This document shows positions 1 to 10,017 of a stretch of 64,000 nucleotides of DNA, piece by piece. Each line of letters opens with the position of its first letter. Position 1 is the stretch's first letter. The position numbers and the translations under genes were made by a program. The DNA is from Pseudarthrobacter oxydans (GTDB lineage Bacteria; Actinomycetota; Actinomycetes; Actinomycetales; Micrococcaceae), in NCBI RefSeq assembly GCF_013314975.1, contig NZ_JABTYH010000018.1, positions 1 to 64,000 on the forward strand. The letters are read 5' to 3'. The notes beneath the pieces are model-generated. The model saw only the letters and a program-made list of their open reading frames with translations. It was not told the DNA's origin and searched no databases.

Positions 1-294
1 CGTCCGCGGACCCCAGCGCACCTCCCGCACGCGGTGGTGCTTGTTCTCCACGGCCTGGCAGTGTTCCAGCAGCTCGTGCGGGGCCAGGCTGGTTTCCACG
101 GTGATCACCATGTTGAGGAAGTCCGGCTGGTTGGGGGGACCGCCCACCGCCCTCGTCTGCACAACCGGCGAGACGGCGAGCAACCGCACCTCCGGCGGAT
201 CAACGAGGTCGGCCACAGCCTCGGACAGGGTGTCGTTGCGCTCACCGAGGTTGCTGCCGAGCGCCAGGACCGCCTTGGTATAGCCGCTGTTCAT
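1..294 (-). CDS. folK: HPPK, 2-amino-4-hydroxy-6-hydroxymethyldihydropteridine pyrophosphokinase (partial, C-terminus outside window)
   Basis: Transfers pyrophosphate from ATP to 6-hydroxymethyl-7,8-dihydropterin, the step before dihydropteroate synthase in folate synthesis; cytosolic. The first 98 codons are visible. They begin with MNSGYTKAVLALGSNLGER, where the ALGSNLG stretch is the HPPK N-terminal signature, and near the edge they show the family motif RWGPRT. The ATG overlaps the folB stop by 4 bp (ATGA), so translation is probably coupled. It is the last visible gene of the folE-folP-folB-folK series. The rest of the protein lies off the left end. Identification is firm. Confidence 0.93.
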   Translation of the reverse strand, partial: MNSGYTKAVLALGSNLGERNDTLSEAVADLVDPPEVRLLAVSPVVQTRAVGGPPNQPDFLNMVITVETSLAPHELLEHCQAVENKHHRVREVRWGPRT

Positions 295-713
295 GGCCCC
301 TCCCCCTGGGCTTGCTTGTCCCCGGCGCGGTTTTCCCCGTCGCGTTCTTCCCCAACGGGCCGGGCGCGGTGGACGCTGACCGCCACGTCACCGAAGGGAA
401 CCTCGATGGGCGCCTGCGGCTTGTGGACGGTGATGTCCACGGCCTCCAGCCGGAACTCGGACAGCAGGCCGTCAGCGATCCGCACTGCCAGGGCTTCGAT
501 CAGGTTCAGCGGCTCGCCGGAGATCCACTCGGTAATACGCTGCGCCACCTCGCCGTAGTGCGCGGTGTCCCGGACGTCGTCGGACTCCGCAGCCTTGGCG
601 AAATCCAGGTACAGCACTGCGTCCACAACAAAAGGCTGGCCCTCGCGGCGTTCAAAATCAAACACGCCGTGATAGCCGACGGCGGTCACCCCGCTCAGCG
701 TAATCCTGTCCAT
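291..713 (-). CDS. folB: Dihydroneopterin aldolase
   Basis: Converts 7,8-dihydroneopterin to 6-hydroxymethyl-7,8-dihydropterin and glycolaldehyde in folate synthesis. The 140-residue product begins MDRITLSGVTAVGYHGVF, with the YHGVFDFERREGQPF region typical of FolB, and ends near the usual family length of about 120-140. An in-frame upstream start at 776 would add 21 residues that are merely the antisense-like read-through of folP's end; the ATG at 713 is preferred because homology begins there. The stop overlaps folK's start (ATGA), and folP ends 10 bp upstream. Confidence 0.93.
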   Translation of the reverse strand: MDRITLSGVTAVGYHGVFDFERREGQPFVVDAVLYLDFAKAAESDDVRDTAHYGEVAQRITEWISGEPLNLIEALAVRIADGLLSEFRLEAVDITVHKPQAPIEVPFGDVAVSVHRARPVGEERDGENRAGDKQAQGEGP

Positions 714-723
714 GGCGCGCGGC

Positions 724-1644
724 TTAGCTGTCGGCGCGGGGTGCGGCCATGCGCGCGGCAACCTTGACGGCGTCAAGGCTGGGGCCGACGTCGTGCACGC
801 GGACGGCCCAGGCGCCGCGGTAGGCGCTGATGGCGGTAATGGCAGCGGTGGCGCCGTCGCGCTCCTCCGGGGCGGCAGCCTTGCCGGCCACTGTGAGCAG
901 GGTTCCGAGGAACCGCTTGCGTGAGGCCCCCACCAGGACGCGGTGGCCCAGGCTGTCCAGCTGGTCCAGGTTCTGCAGGAGCTCCCAGTTCTGGGCGTCG
1001 TTCTTGGCGAACCCCAGGCCCGGGTCCACTATGATCTTTTCCGCGGTGACGCCGGCGGCGTACAGCTTGTCCCGGACGCCTGCGAGTTCGGCCACCACTT
1101 CCCCCGCCACGTCCTTGTAGTCGGCCAGCGAATTCATGGTGCGCGCGTCCCCGCGGCGGTGGGTGAGGATGTACGGAACCTTGGCGGCCGCCACGAACTC
1201 CGCCATTTCCGGTTCGATGCTGAGGCCTGAGATGTCATTGACAATGGCAGCGCCGGCTTCCACCGCGGCGGCGGCGGTGGAGGCATGCGTGGTGTCGATG
1301 CTGACGAGCGCCCCGGCCTTCACCAGTGCCTGGATGACGGGGATGACGCGCTGCTGTTCTTCCTCCGGACTGACGTCCTCGGCACCGGGCCGGGTGGATT
1401 CGCCGCCGACGTCAATGATGTCCGCACCGGCGTAGAACATGCGGAGCCCCGCCGCGATGGCGGTGTCCGCGGTGGCGTGGCGGCCGCCGTCGCTGAACGA
1501 ATCCGGGGTGACGTTCAGGATGCCCATGACCAGTGTGCGGTCCGTAGGCAGGTCTTCGAACCGGGCCGCCGGCCGCGGTTTGCGAAGGATGGGCAGGGGG
1601 GACGTTGCGGGGCCGGTTCCCGGCGCTGCAGCTAGTGAGTCCAT
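724..1644 (-). CDS. folP: Dihydropteroate synthase
   Basis: Condenses 6-hydroxymethyldihydropterin pyrophosphate with p-aminobenzoate to dihydropteroate; the sulfonamide target. It has 306 residues. The DHPS signature GILNVTPDSFSDGG is at about residues 41-54, followed by a GESTRPGA loop and the C-terminal GASRKRFLG phosphate-binding motif. The N-terminal 35 residues are a poorly conserved extension common in actinobacteria. It starts 10 bp after the folE stop and is followed 10 bp later by folB, so it sits in the middle of the fol operon. Confidence 0.95.
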   Translation of the reverse strand: MDSLAAAPGTGPATSPLPILRKPRPAARFEDLPTDRTLVMGILNVTPDSFSDGGRHATADTAIAAGLRMFYAGADIIDVGGESTRPGAEDVSPEEEQQRVIPVIQALVKAGALVSIDTTHASTAAAAVEAGAAIVNDISGLSIEPEMAEFVAAAKVPYILTHRRGDARTMNSLADYKDVAGEVVAELAGVRDKLYAAGVTAEKIIVDPGLGFAKNDAQNWELLQNLDQLDSLGHRVLVGASRKRFLGTLLTVAGKAAAPEERDGATAAITAISAYRGAWAVRVHDVGPSLDAVKVAARMAAPRADS

Positions 1645-1654
1645 GGTCTGAGGT

Positions 1655-2299
1655 TTACCTTCCGAGGATGAGGCTCATGGCTTCGGCACGGGTGGCCGGG
1701 TCATGAAGCTGCCCGCGGACCGCGCTGGTGACGGTCTTCGCTCCGGGCTTGCGGATACCGCGCATTGACATGCACATGTGTTCGCATTCAACAACGACGA
1801 TGGCGCCACGGGGTTTGAGGTAGCGGACCATCGCCTCGACGATCTCAGTGGTGAGCCGCTCCTGCACCTGCGGGCGGCGGGCGTAGATGTCCACGAGCCG
1901 GGCCAGCTTGCTCAAGCCCGTCACCTTGCCCTCGTGCGACGGGATGTAGCCCACGTGGGCCACCCCGTGGAACGGCACCAGGTGGTGCTCGCAGGTGGAA
2001 TAGAACGGGATGTCCTTGACCAGGACGAGTTCCTCATGGTCAAGGTCGAAAGTGGTGGACAGGACGTCCGCGGGGTCGTGGTGCAGCCCGGCAAACACCT
2101 CGGCGTAGGCCTTGGCCACGCGCTTGGGGGTGTCGATGAGGCCGCCGCGGTCCGGGTCCTCTCCGATGGCAAGGAGAATCTCACGGACGGCCGCCTCTAT
2201 CCGGGGCCGGTCCACCTTCTGGTGCTTTGAGTGGTGGGCGCCGCCCTCCGCCGGGTATCCGGCGGAGGCGGGAACGTCGTCGTCGTCGAAGTGGGTCAC
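1655..2299 (-). CDS. folE: GTP cyclohydrolase I
   Basis: Hydrolyses GTP to 7,8-dihydroneopterin triphosphate, the first step of folate synthesis. It has 214 residues. The zinc ligands are visible as Cys103 and His106 in YSTCEHH and Cys176 in ECEHMCM. The start is a GTG located 9 bp after the ftsH stop, with no clear ribosome-binding site in between, so translation probably depends on re-initiation after ftsH. The first 28 residues are acidic and low in conservation; the folded domain begins near [14 protein letters not shown]. Confidence 0.95.
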   Translation of the reverse strand: MTHFDDDDVPASAGYPAEGGAHHSKHQKVDRPRIEAAVREILLAIGEDPDRGGLIDTPKRVAKAYAEVFAGLHHDPADVLSTTFDLDHEELVLVKDIPFYSTCEHHLVPFHGVAHVGYIPSHEGKVTGLSKLARLVDIYARRPQVQERLTTEIVEAMVRYLKPRGAIVVVECEHMCMSMRGIRKPGAKTVTSAVRGQLHDPATRAEAMSLILGR

Positions 2300-2308
2300 G
2301 TAGAAAGC

Positions 2309-4372
2309 TTAGCCGCGAAGGGTGTCAGGGCCCGCGTCGGTGACGCCGCCCTGGAACGGAGCATCCTCCGGAACACCCTGCGGGTGCGGCGGCTGGGCGT
2401 CGAGCGGCTCATCCAGCCGCGCCTGCTTCGCCTCCTCCTGGGCCTCGCGTTCCGCCCTCTCCTGGCGGGACTCCACCGGACCCGCCATCTGGACCGGACG
2501 GGACTCCTTGGACAGCCACACTTCGCGGAAATCCCGTTTGCGGATGTCGCGGAAGATGTCGGCGATCTCGGCCTGGTTCAGGGTTTCGCGTTCCAGCAGC
2601 TCGAGGGCCAGGCGGTCCAGGACGTCGCGGTTTTCGGTGAGGATGGCGTAGGCCTCGTCGTGGGCCTGGTCGATGAGCCGGCGCACTTCCTCGTCCACCA
2701 CGTAGGCGATCTGGTCAGAGTAGTTCCGCTCGTGCCCGGCGTCGCGGCCCAGGAAGGGCTCGCCGCCGCCCTGGCCCAGCCGCACGGCGCCGACGCGCTC
2801 ACTCATGCCGTACTCGGTGACCATCTTGCGTGCGGTGCCGGTGGCCTTTTCGATGTCGTTGGACGCGCCGGTTGACGGGTCGTGGAACACGATTTCTTCT
2901 GCAACGCGGCCGCCCATGGCGTAGGCCATCTGGTCCAGCAGTTCGTTGCGGGTCACCGAATACTTGTCGTTGTCCGGGACCACCATGGTGTAGCCCAGGG
3001 CGCGGCCGCGGGGCAGGATGGTGATCTTGGTGACCGGGGCGGAGTTCCGCAGCGCTGCCGCCACCAGGGCGTGGCCGCCTTCGTGGTAGGCGGTGATCTT
3101 GCGCTCGTGCTCCTTCATCACGCGGCTGCGCTTCTGGGGGCCGGCCATGACACGGTCAATGGCCTCATCCAGGGCGCGGTCGTCGATGAGGTTGGCGTTG
3201 GAGCGTGCGGTGAGCAGCGCTGCCTCGTTCAGGACGTTGGCCAGGTCCGCGCCGGTGTACCCGGGGGTCTTCTTGGCCACTGCCTTGAGGTCCACTCCGG
3301 GCGCCATCGGCTTGCCCTTCGAATGGACCTGCAGGATCTGGTCGCGGCCGATCAGGTCCGGTGCTTCCACGCCGATCTGACGGTCGAAACGTCCGGGGCG
3401 GAGCAGCGCAGGGTCCAGCACGTCCGGGCGGTTGGTGGCGGCGATGAGGATGACGTTGGTCTTGACGTCGAAGCCGTCCATCTCAACCAGGAGCTGGTTG
3501 AGGGTCTGCTCGCGTTCGTCGTTGCCGCCGCCGATGCCGGCACCGCGGTGGCGGCCAACGGCGTCGATCTCGTCCACGAAAATGATGGCCGGGGAGTTGG
3601 CCTTGGCCTGCTCGAACAGGTCGCGGACGCGTGAGGCACCCACACCCACGAACATTTCCACGAAGTCGGAGCCGGAAATGGAGAAGAAGGGAACGCCGGC
3701 CTCGCCTGCGACGGCACGGGCCAGGAGGGTCTTACCGGTACCCGGAGGGCCGTACAGCAGCACGCCCTTGGGGATCTTGGCGCCGACGGCCTGGAACTTG
3801 GCGGGTTCCTGGAGGAATTCCTTGATCTCCTGGAGCTCTTCGACGGCTTCGTCGGATCCGGCGACGTCGGCGAAGGTCACCTGCGGCATGTCCTTGCTGA
3901 CCATCTTGGCCTTGGACTTGCCGAACTGCATGATCTTGGAGCCGCCGCCCTGCATGCGGGTCATGAGGAACCAGAAAAGGGCGCCCAGGAGGATGACGGG
4001 AATCAGCAGGGAGAGCAGGCCGGAGAACCAGTTGCTCTCAATCGGCTGGTCCGTGTAGCCCTGGGCCGGCCTGGCATCGGTGACGGCCTTGACTACGTCC
4101 TCGGCGCGGGCGTCCACGAAGAAGAACTGGACGCTCTTGCCCTTGTCCTGCCCGTCAAGCTGCAGGTTGTCCTTCAAAGTCAGGTCAACGCGGTTTTCGC
4201 CGTCGAAGATCTTGGCCTGCTCCACCTGGTCCCCGGAGAGCAGTTCAAGGCCCTTGTCCGTGTCGATCCGTGCCGCACCACCGGGGGCAAGCGTTGCAAA
4301 GGCCACCAGGAGCAGACCGACCACGACGACGATCCAGATGCCCGGGCCTTTGAAGAAGTTCTTAGCTTTCAT
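2309..4372 (-). CDS. ftsH: ATP-dependent zinc metalloprotease FtsH
   Basis: Membrane-anchored AAA+ protease that degrades misfolded membrane proteins and regulatory substrates. It has 687 residues. Transmembrane segments lie at about 11-29 and 116-137, flanking a short extracytoplasmic domain. Walker A GPPGTGKT is at 208-215, Walker B at IIFVDEID (263-270), the second-region-of-homology arginines lie in RPGRFDRQ, and the zinc site HEGGH is at 430-434. The C-terminal tail of about 60 residues is charged and disordered, as in other actinobacteria. It lies between hpt upstream and folE downstream, a conserved actinobacterial order. Confidence 0.97.
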   Translation of the reverse strand: MKAKNFFKGPGIWIVVVVGLLLVAFATLAPGGAARIDTDKGLELLSGDQVEQAKIFDGENRVDLTLKDNLQLDGQDKGKSVQFFFVDARAEDVVKAVTDARPAQGYTDQPIESNWFSGLLSLLIPVILLGALFWFLMTRMQGGGSKIMQFGKSKAKMVSKDMPQVTFADVAGSDEAVEELQEIKEFLQEPAKFQAVGAKIPKGVLLYGPPGTGKTLLARAVAGEAGVPFFSISGSDFVEMFVGVGASRVRDLFEQAKANSPAIIFVDEIDAVGRHRGAGIGGGNDEREQTLNQLLVEMDGFDVKTNVILIAATNRPDVLDPALLRPGRFDRQIGVEAPDLIGRDQILQVHSKGKPMAPGVDLKAVAKKTPGYTGADLANVLNEAALLTARSNANLIDDRALDEAIDRVMAGPQKRSRVMKEHERKITAYHEGGHALVAAALRNSAPVTKITILPRGRALGYTMVVPDNDKYSVTRNELLDQMAYAMGGRVAEEIVFHDPSTGASNDIEKATGTARKMVTEYGMSERVGAVRLGQGGGEPFLGRDAGHERNYSDQIAYVVDEEVRRLIDQAHDEAYAILTENRDVLDRLALELLERETLNQAEIADIFRDIRKRDFREVWLSKESRPVQMAGPVESRQERAEREAQEEAKQARLDEPLDAQPPHPQGVPEDAPFQGGVTDAGPDTLRG

Positions 4373-4605
4373 CTGTTCGGGGGCTGGCCCCGTCCCTTCT
4401 GGTAGTGCTTCACGGCGAGTAGTCTGCGCGCGTGATGGTGCTGCGTCAGCTTCTAGCTATACACCGTCCGGAGTAGATCACGCATGATGAACGGCAAAAG
4501 TTCCCTGTGGGCGTAGCGCCGCCAGGACGGCGGCGGGCCTGGTCAGGGGCGGGGTTCTGCAGGTCAATGCCGACGGCGGCGCGGACGGCGGTCCGGGCGG
4601 GAGGC

Positions 4606-5157
4606 CTACTCGTAAACGTGCGGCGCCAGGGTGCCCACGAAGTCCAGGTTGCGGTACTTCTCGGCGTAGTCCAGGCCGTAGCCGACCACGAATTCGTTGG
4701 GGATGTCGTAGCCGACGTACTTGACGTCGATCTCCACCTTGGCGGCGGTGGGCTTGCGGAAGGCGGTGCAGATCTCCACGGATGCCGTGCCGCGCGATTC
4801 CAGGTTGGTCTTCAGCCAGGAGAGGGTGAGGCCGGAGTCGATGATGTCCTCGACGATCAGGACGTCCTTGCCCATGAGGTCCGTGTCCAGGTCCTTCAGG
4901 ATGCGGACAACCCCGGAGGACTGGGTGCCGGAGCCGTAGGAGGACACAGCCATCCAGTCCATGGAAATGTGGCTGTGCAGCGCCCGGGCCAGGTCAGCCA
5001 TGACCATCACCGCGCCTTTGAGCACGCCCACGATGAGGATTTCGCGGCCCTCGTAGTCCTTGTCGATCTGGGCCGCGAGTTCGGTGATCCGCTGCTGGAT
5101 CTGTTCCTTGGTGTAGAGAACGTGCTTGAGGTCTGCCTGGACGTCGTTTGAATCCAC
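4606..5157 (-). CDS. hpt: Hypoxanthine phosphoribosyltransferase
   Basis: Purine salvage enzyme: hypoxanthine or guanine plus PRPP gives IMP or GMP. It has 183 residues. The PRPP-binding signature VLIVEDIIDSGLT is at about residues 99-111, preceded by the VGVLKGA loop. The start region reads TTG-GTG. The GTG at 5157 is preferred because AGGAG lies 6 nt before it, whereas the TTG at 5160 is only 3 nt away. It lies between tilS and ftsH. The 233 bp separating it from ftsH presumably contain the ftsH promoter, but no clear box was identified. Confidence 0.95.
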   Translation of the reverse strand: MDSNDVQADLKHVLYTKEQIQQRITELAAQIDKDYEGREILIVGVLKGAVMVMADLARALHSHISMDWMAVSSYGSGTQSSGVVRILKDLDTDLMGKDVLIVEDIIDSGLTLSWLKTNLESRGTASVEICTAFRKPTAAKVEIDVKYVGYDIPNEFVVGYGLDYAEKYRNLDFVGTLAPHVYE

Positions 5158-5188
5158 CAATGGCTCCTGTGTAGATGCGGGGGTGCGA

Positions 5189-6400
5189 CTATTTTGCGGG
5201 GGGCTTTTGAGGCCGGAGTACTAGCTTCCCACAGCGTGCGGCTTCGCGGGGAACGGGTTTGCCTTTACCGCCGGCAGCCGGGCTGTCCGCGGGTTCCGCG
5301 CCGGCCAGCTGCGCGAGGGACAGGCGGTAGGCGCTCACTCCGCCGGGGAGTTCCACGGGCCCGGCCGAGCCGTGCCGCCGCAGCAGCGCCTCCGCCGCCA
5401 GAAGGCGCTGGTAGCTGGGCTGCTGCCCGCCGACGTCGGCCGCGGCCTTGGCGATCACGCGGTACCTGATGGCAGCGGGCAGGGCGCGCAACGCCTCCTC
5501 CGGAAGGCTCACCTCCGGACCGTTCCGCTCCACGAGCGACGCGAAGGTGGCTTCGGCCACATCCTCGAGGTAGTCGGCGTCGAGCTGCAGGATGGAGGCT
5601 GTGCGGGCAAGGGATTCCGCGACGCCGGGTCCGAGTTTTTCCTCCAGGCGCGGCAGGACCTCCACGCGCGTCCGGGACCGGGCATAGGACGGGTCCGAGT
5701 TGGTGGGGTCGTGCCACGGCTCGAGTTCCTCCACCTCGCAGATCTCTTCAGTGTCCGCCCGGCGAAGCCCCAGGAACGGCCGCAGCAGGGCACCCCTCGC
5801 CGGCCTCATGCCTGCCAGCGAGCGCGTGCCGGAGCCGCGCGCCAGGCCCAGGAGCACCTGCTCGGCCTGGTCGTCCAGGGTGTGGCCCAGCAGGATTGCC
5901 GCCGCTCCCTGGCTTGCCGCTGCCGCTTCCAGTGCGGCGTGCCGGGCCTCCCGGGCAGCGGCCTCGGGGCCCATGCCGGTGCCGTCCACCGTTACGGTCC
6001 GGATTTCCACTGGGGACAGGCCCAGCTCCTGCAGCATTTCCGCGGTCCTGGCGGCGACCTGCGCGGACCCTTCCTGCAACTGGTGGTCAACCACGGCCGC
6101 CCCGACCGTCACCGGGTGGCCGTCCACATGCCCGCGCCGGGCAAAGTACGCTGCCACGGCTGCCAGGGCCAGGGAGTCCGGGCCGCCGCTGCAGGCAACC
6201 AGGATGTGCCGCGGATAGCCGGCCCGGGCGAGGGCGTCCCCCAGCGCCTTGCGCGCTGTGCCGACGACGGGCGCCAGCCTGCCGGGCCGTCGTCGTCCAC
6301 TGCTGAAACCGCCGCTCATGGCGCCCGCGGCGGTGCCCCCAGTACGGCCCCCGGCGGTGGCTTCGGCGTTGGAAGCGGCTTCAGGCTGGCTGCGCGGCAA
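5189..6400 (-). CDS. tilS: tRNA(Ile)-lysidine synthase
   Basis: Attaches lysine to C34 of the AUA-reading tRNA-Ile, changing its decoding from AUG to AUA; an essential cytosolic enzyme. The PP-loop ATP pyrophosphatase motif SGGPDS is at about residues 71-76 of the long form. The long form has 403 residues and starts at a TTG directly after the stop of the upstream gene, with GGGA about 8 nt before it. An ATG at 6319 would give a 376-residue protein that begins 27 codons later and still contains the whole catalytic domain. I cannot decide between the two starts. It lies upstream of hpt, as in many Gram-positive genomes. Confidence 0.93.
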   Translation of the reverse strand: MPRSQPEAASNAEATAGGRTGGTAAGAMSGGFSSGRRRPGRLAPVVGTARKALGDALARAGYPRHILVACSGGPDSLALAAVAAYFARRGHVDGHPVTVGAAVVDHQLQEGSAQVAARTAEMLQELGLSPVEIRTVTVDGTGMGPEAAAREARHAALEAAAASQGAAAILLGHTLDDQAEQVLLGLARGSGTRSLAGMRPARGALLRPFLGLRRADTEEICEVEELEPWHDPTNSDPSYARSRTRVEVLPRLEEKLGPGVAESLARTASILQLDADYLEDVAEATFASLVERNGPEVSLPEEALRALPAAIRYRVIAKAAADVGGQQPSYQRLLAAEALLRRHGSAGPVELPGGVSAYRLSLAQLAGAEPADSPAAGGKGKPVPREAARCGKLVLRPQKPPAK

Positions 6401-7543
6401 TCAGAGTCCCATCCGCTCAAGCCACAGCTTGGCGTCGTGGATCTCGGGTTCGGTGGGCAGGTGGTCCGCAGACTCCCAGACCCTGTTGAAGCCTTCCATG
6501 CCGGCGGCGTCCACCACGGCGCGGACGAACCTGGCGCCGTCCGAATACTGGCGCATCTTCGCGTCCAGGCCCAGGAGGCTGCGGATGAACTTTTCGATCA
6601 CGCCGCGGTCCTTGCCGCGGTCGTTGAACCTCTGGCGGATGGTCTTCACGGACGGGATGATGCTGGCGTCCACGGCGTCCATCACCACGTTGGCGTGGCC
6701 TTCCAGGAGGCTCATCACAGCGGTGAGGTGCGAGATGGCGGCCTTCTCATCCGGGTCCTGGAGGAGGTCCAGGATGGCGCCCCGGCCGGGAGTGTTCCCC
6801 GAGGCGGTACGGTCCTTCAACGAACGGGCAGCAGCGGTGGCACGCTCCATGAGGGAATCGACGTTGCCCAGCAGGTGCACGCTGAGTTCGTCGATCTGCT
6901 CCAGCATGTGGTGCCGGAGCCACGGTGCGGCGGCAAACTGCACGCGGTGGGTCTGTTCGTGCAGGCACACCCAGAGCCGGAAATCCTCCGGGGTGACGTT
7001 GAGTTCGCGTTCCACGGCCACAATGTTCGGGGCCACGAGCAGGAGCCTGCCGGCCGGAGGCGCGGTGGAGCCTTCGGCGAGGGCGGCGAAGGGATCGTAC
7101 TGGCCAAGGACCTTGCTGGCGAGGAAAGCCAGGACGGCGCCGAGCTGGCTTCCGGTGATGGCCCCGCTGACGCTGGCGGCGCCCGGGCTCAGCGTGCCCT
7201 GCCTGTTTTCCAGCATCTTTTCCATGGCGGGTTTGAGCATCACGGCGAAGCTCTGCGTGTTGGCCTTGGCCCAGGAGGCGCGGTCCACCACCAGCACGGA
7301 GGAGTCGCGGAGGTCGCGCGCGGCTTCCAGCCCGGTGATCTCATGGACATGGTCAACGGACACGTCCGCCAGGCGCCGCAGGCTGCCCACGGCCTCGCTG
7401 ATGGCGGCCTGGTCCAGCACAGGCCCGGCCGGGACCAGGCGCGCGGCGGTGGAGGCGGCGAGGTCCCAGTTGATCAGGGACTGTGCCGTGGCGGACAACG
7501 TCTGGGCTGACGACTCACGTGCGGTGGGCTCCATGGTTCCCAT
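6401..7543 (-). CDS. DUF2342 zinc metalloprotease-like protein
   Basis: Belongs to the actinobacterial DUF2342 family, annotated as putative zinc-dependent metalloprotease or coenzyme-F420-biosynthesis-associated protein; the true substrate is not known. It has 380 residues. The gluzincin-like HEQTH motif is at about 195-199 within LWVCLHEQTHRVQF. The conserved C-terminal half contains EGHANVVMDAV, a glutamate-containing helix that could provide the third zinc ligand. An alternative ATG lies three codons downstream at 7534, with GGGA before it. The stop abuts the tilS start, so the two are probably co-transcribed. Confidence 0.85.
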   Translation of the reverse strand: MGTMEPTARESSAQTLSATAQSLINWDLAASTAARLVPAGPVLDQAAISEAVGSLRRLADVSVDHVHEITGLEAARDLRDSSVLVVDRASWAKANTQSFAVMLKPAMEKMLENRQGTLSPGAASVSGAITGSQLGAVLAFLASKVLGQYDPFAALAEGSTAPPAGRLLLVAPNIVAVERELNVTPEDFRLWVCLHEQTHRVQFAAAPWLRHHMLEQIDELSVHLLGNVDSLMERATAAARSLKDRTASGNTPGRGAILDLLQDPDEKAAISHLTAVMSLLEGHANVVMDAVDASIIPSVKTIRQRFNDRGKDRGVIEKFIRSLLGLDAKMRQYSDGARFVRAVVDAAGMEGFNRVWESADHLPTEPEIHDAKLWLERMGL

Positions 7544-7737
7544 CAGAACACAGCAGGCTGGGGATAGTCCTTAAGTTCGCTCACCGGCGAACCTTCCGGG
7601 GGCATCCGGAGGCATCCGGTCCGCCAGGAACGGCCCTGGACCGCCTGAAGGGTTGGCCAGCAGCGTTCAGGCGGGGAGGGGCCGCTCAGGTGGCAGGGCT
7701 GGCAGGCAGTGTGGCGGGGTCCGCCCTGGCCCGAAGC

Positions 7738-9273
7738 TCAGCGGCAGCCGCAAGCGGCCAGCGCGGTGGCGGCGCGGTCCAGCGCCTCCTTGTTCCCCGC
7801 GGCACCGGGGGTCAGCCCGTTTCCGATGAAGGAAAAGGCCAGGAGCCGGCCGTCCGCGTCCACCACGTAGCCGCTCAGTGCCAGCACTGTGTTTAGGGTG
7901 CCCGTCTTGGCGCGCACCAGGCCCGCACCCCGGGCGGTGGCGGCATCGCCGTACCGGGTGTCCAGGGTTCCGGAGAGGCCGGCCACCGGGAAGCCGTCCA
8001 GCGCCGACCGGAGCCTGGTGTCCGTTCCGGACGTGATGGCCCGCACCACCTCGGAAAACTGCCGGGCCGGGACCTGGTTGCCCATGGCCAGGCCGCACAC
8101 GTCCACCAGTTTCATCCCCTCCGCAGCCAGTCCGGCAGCGGCAAGCTGCGCGCCCACCGCTGCCGTGGCGCCGTCGTAGCTGCCCGGCAGCCCGTCGGCC
8201 AGCGCTGTCAGCCGGCCCAATGCCTCCGCCAGGTAGTTGTCCGAGTCCTGGAGCATCAGGTTCACCTGCTCCGCAACGGTGGCGGACTGGACTTCGCCCA
8301 GCACGACAGGCTGGCTGGTCCCCTCCCCCTCCGGGCGTGCCGGCGCCGTTGTGCCGGCTGCCGGCTGGGGCAGGCGTTCGACGGCGGCTGCCACGGTGAG
8401 TCCCGCGGCCGCGCCTGCGCTGCGCAGCCCGGCGGCGAATTCCTCAGCTGCCGTCATTGCCGCGTCCTGCGGGCGCGGTCCGGTTGTAACGGCAGGATCG
8501 TAGCGGGCGGAATTTAATGCCATGGAATATACGGGAGCGACTTCACCGGCAGCCACGTCCCCTGGTTCCCACGCCGGGTTCAGGGCTGGGCCGGAGAAGA
8601 GGGAATCATCCACCAGGACCTTGATCTCCCCTGTGGCGCCGCCCGTTTGCAGCGCCTCCACGGCCTGGGCGGCCAGCGTTGCCAGGCCTGCGTGGCCCAT
8701 CACCTGGTCCTTCTTGGACCCGCCGGGTCCAAGAAGGACGTCGCCGCCGCCAACCAGCACCACCTGGCCAGGCGCCGGCCCGGCGACAACCCGGGTGGCG
8801 AACGTGTGCTCCGGGCCCAGGACCCGCAGGGCAGCGACCGCCGCCAGCAGCTTCATGTTGGACGCCGGCACCCGGCCTTCGGAACCGCCGCGGTCATACA
8901 GGACCTGGCCGGTGAGCGCATCCTGCACCACGGCGGTGAAGGTTCCGCCGCCATCGGCCGTCAGCAGCGGTTCCAGCTGGGCACTGACGGCGGACGGGAG
9001 CGGGACGGGAGCGGAGCCGTCCGGCGGGGCGAGCCCCGGCACGGGAGAAAGCGCGGTTGGAACCTGCTGCCAGGCGGGCGCAGGCGGAGCGGGGGCTGGT
9101 GGTTCCGGACCCAGGAAGCCCGGCGCGACCAGCAGTGCTGCCGGGACGGCGAGCGCCACCAGAAGCGCTGAGAGCAGGACCAGCGGCCAGGACCTCCGCA
9201 CGCCACCGGAGCCGTTCCCCGCCGCCTGCCGGGCACGGCCAAGCCCCTGATCCCTACTGCGTGTTTTGGTCAT
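7738..9273 (-). CDS. dacB: D-alanyl-D-alanine carboxypeptidase/endopeptidase, PBP4 (DacB) type
   Basis: Cleaves the terminal D-Ala or the cross-links of peptidoglycan; exported and membrane anchored. It has 511 residues from the ATG at 9273. A Pro/Ala-rich linker follows a single hydrophobic segment (about 29-50) that serves as signal or anchor. The serine-peptidase triad of motifs is complete: SNMK (about 138-141, nucleophile), SDN (about 344-346) and KTG (about 456-458). The region between the first two motifs is long, as in PBP4-type enzymes. A GTG at 9309 would add 12 residues and has AGGA close by. It diverges from ppa. Confidence 0.9.
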   Translation of the reverse strand: MTKTRSRDQGLGRARQAAGNGSGGVRRSWPLVLLSALLVALAVPAALLVAPGFLGPEPPAPAPPAPAWQQVPTALSPVPGLAPPDGSAPVPLPSAVSAQLEPLLTADGGGTFTAVVQDALTGQVLYDRGGSEGRVPASNMKLLAAVAALRVLGPEHTFATRVVAGPAPGQVVLVGGGDVLLGPGGSKKDQVMGHAGLATLAAQAVEALQTGGATGEIKVLVDDSLFSGPALNPAWEPGDVAAGEVAPVYSMALNSARYDPAVTTGPRPQDAAMTAAEEFAAGLRSAGAAAGLTVAAAVERLPQPAAGTTAPARPEGEGTSQPVVLGEVQSATVAEQVNLMLQDSDNYLAEALGRLTALADGLPGSYDGATAAVGAQLAAAGLAAEGMKLVDVCGLAMGNQVPARQFSEVVRAITSGTDTRLRSALDGFPVAGLSGTLDTRYGDAATARGAGLVRAKTGTLNTVLALSGYVVDADGRLLAFSFIGNGLTPGAAGNKEALDRAATALAACGCR

Positions 9274-9426
9274 GCCCGTGCCGGTCCTCAAGTCCTGAAA
9301 TTTCCCCACAAGTTCCTGATTCCAGGGCCTCTCGCTATATCCTCGATAATAGTCGGCGGCACTGACAGTCCTTTTTGTTGCCCGTCAGAAGTGCCGCGAA
9401 CCCCCTGACTTGCCGAGGAGCATTCC

Positions 9427-9915
9427 ATGAAGCATGACGTGACCATCGAGATCCCCAAGGGATCGCGCGTCAAGTACGAAGTCGACCACGAGACCGGCCG
9501 CGTCCGCCTGGACCGCGTCCTCTTCACCTCCATGCAGTACCCCACGCACTACGGATACTTCGAGAACACCCTCGGTGAAGACGGCGACCCGTTGGACGCA
9601 CTGGTGCTGCTCCAGGACTTCGACCTGCACCCCGGCGTCATCGTTGAGTCCCGCCCCATCGGCGTGTTCAACATGACCGACGACGGCGGCGGAGATGCCA
9701 AGATCCTCTGCGTCCCCGTGGATGCCCGCTTTGACCACATCCAGGAAGTCACCGACGTCAGCGACTTCCTGATCAAGGAAATCGAGCACTTCTTCACCCG
9801 TTACAAGGACCTGGAGCCGGGCAAGTGGGTCAAGGCCGAGGGCTGGGGCGACCGCGCCGCCGCCGAAGCCGAGCTCGAAGCCTCCATCAAGCGATACGTG
9901 CCCACGGGCCACTAG
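9427..9915 (+). CDS. ppa: Inorganic pyrophosphatase
   Basis: Hydrolyses pyrophosphate to two phosphates, driving biosynthetic reactions; soluble family I enzyme. It has 162 residues, the usual bacterial length. The metal-binding signature [11 protein letters not shown] is at about 51-61, with Asp52, Asp54 and Asp57. The N-terminal [14 protein letters not shown] is also typical. The start is supported by GAGGAG about 7 nt upstream. The gene is monocistronic: it diverges from dacB and is followed by a 20-bp hairpin at 10018-10062. Confidence 0.96.
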   Translation: MKHDVTIEIPKGSRVKYEVDHETGRVRLDRVLFTSMQYPTHYGYFENTLGEDGDPLDALVLLQDFDLHPGVIVESRPIGVFNMTDDGGGDAKILCVPVDARFDHIQEVTDVSDFLIKEIEHFFTRYKDLEPGKWVKAEGWGDRAAAEAELEASIKRYVPTGH

Positions 9916-10017
9916 TCCCCACCGTCTCCCTTACCTCGCTTCGCTCGGTCAGGGAACCCTGCCGGCGTGGGCCCACCCACCGTCACCGTCTCCCGGTGAG
10001 GGCGCCAGCTGACGCCC

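Noticed and set aside
5372-7510. A 712-codon open frame on the plus strand
   Set aside because: It lies antisense to tilS and the DUF2342 gene; its composition is the mirror of their GC-biased codons and it lacks domain motifs.
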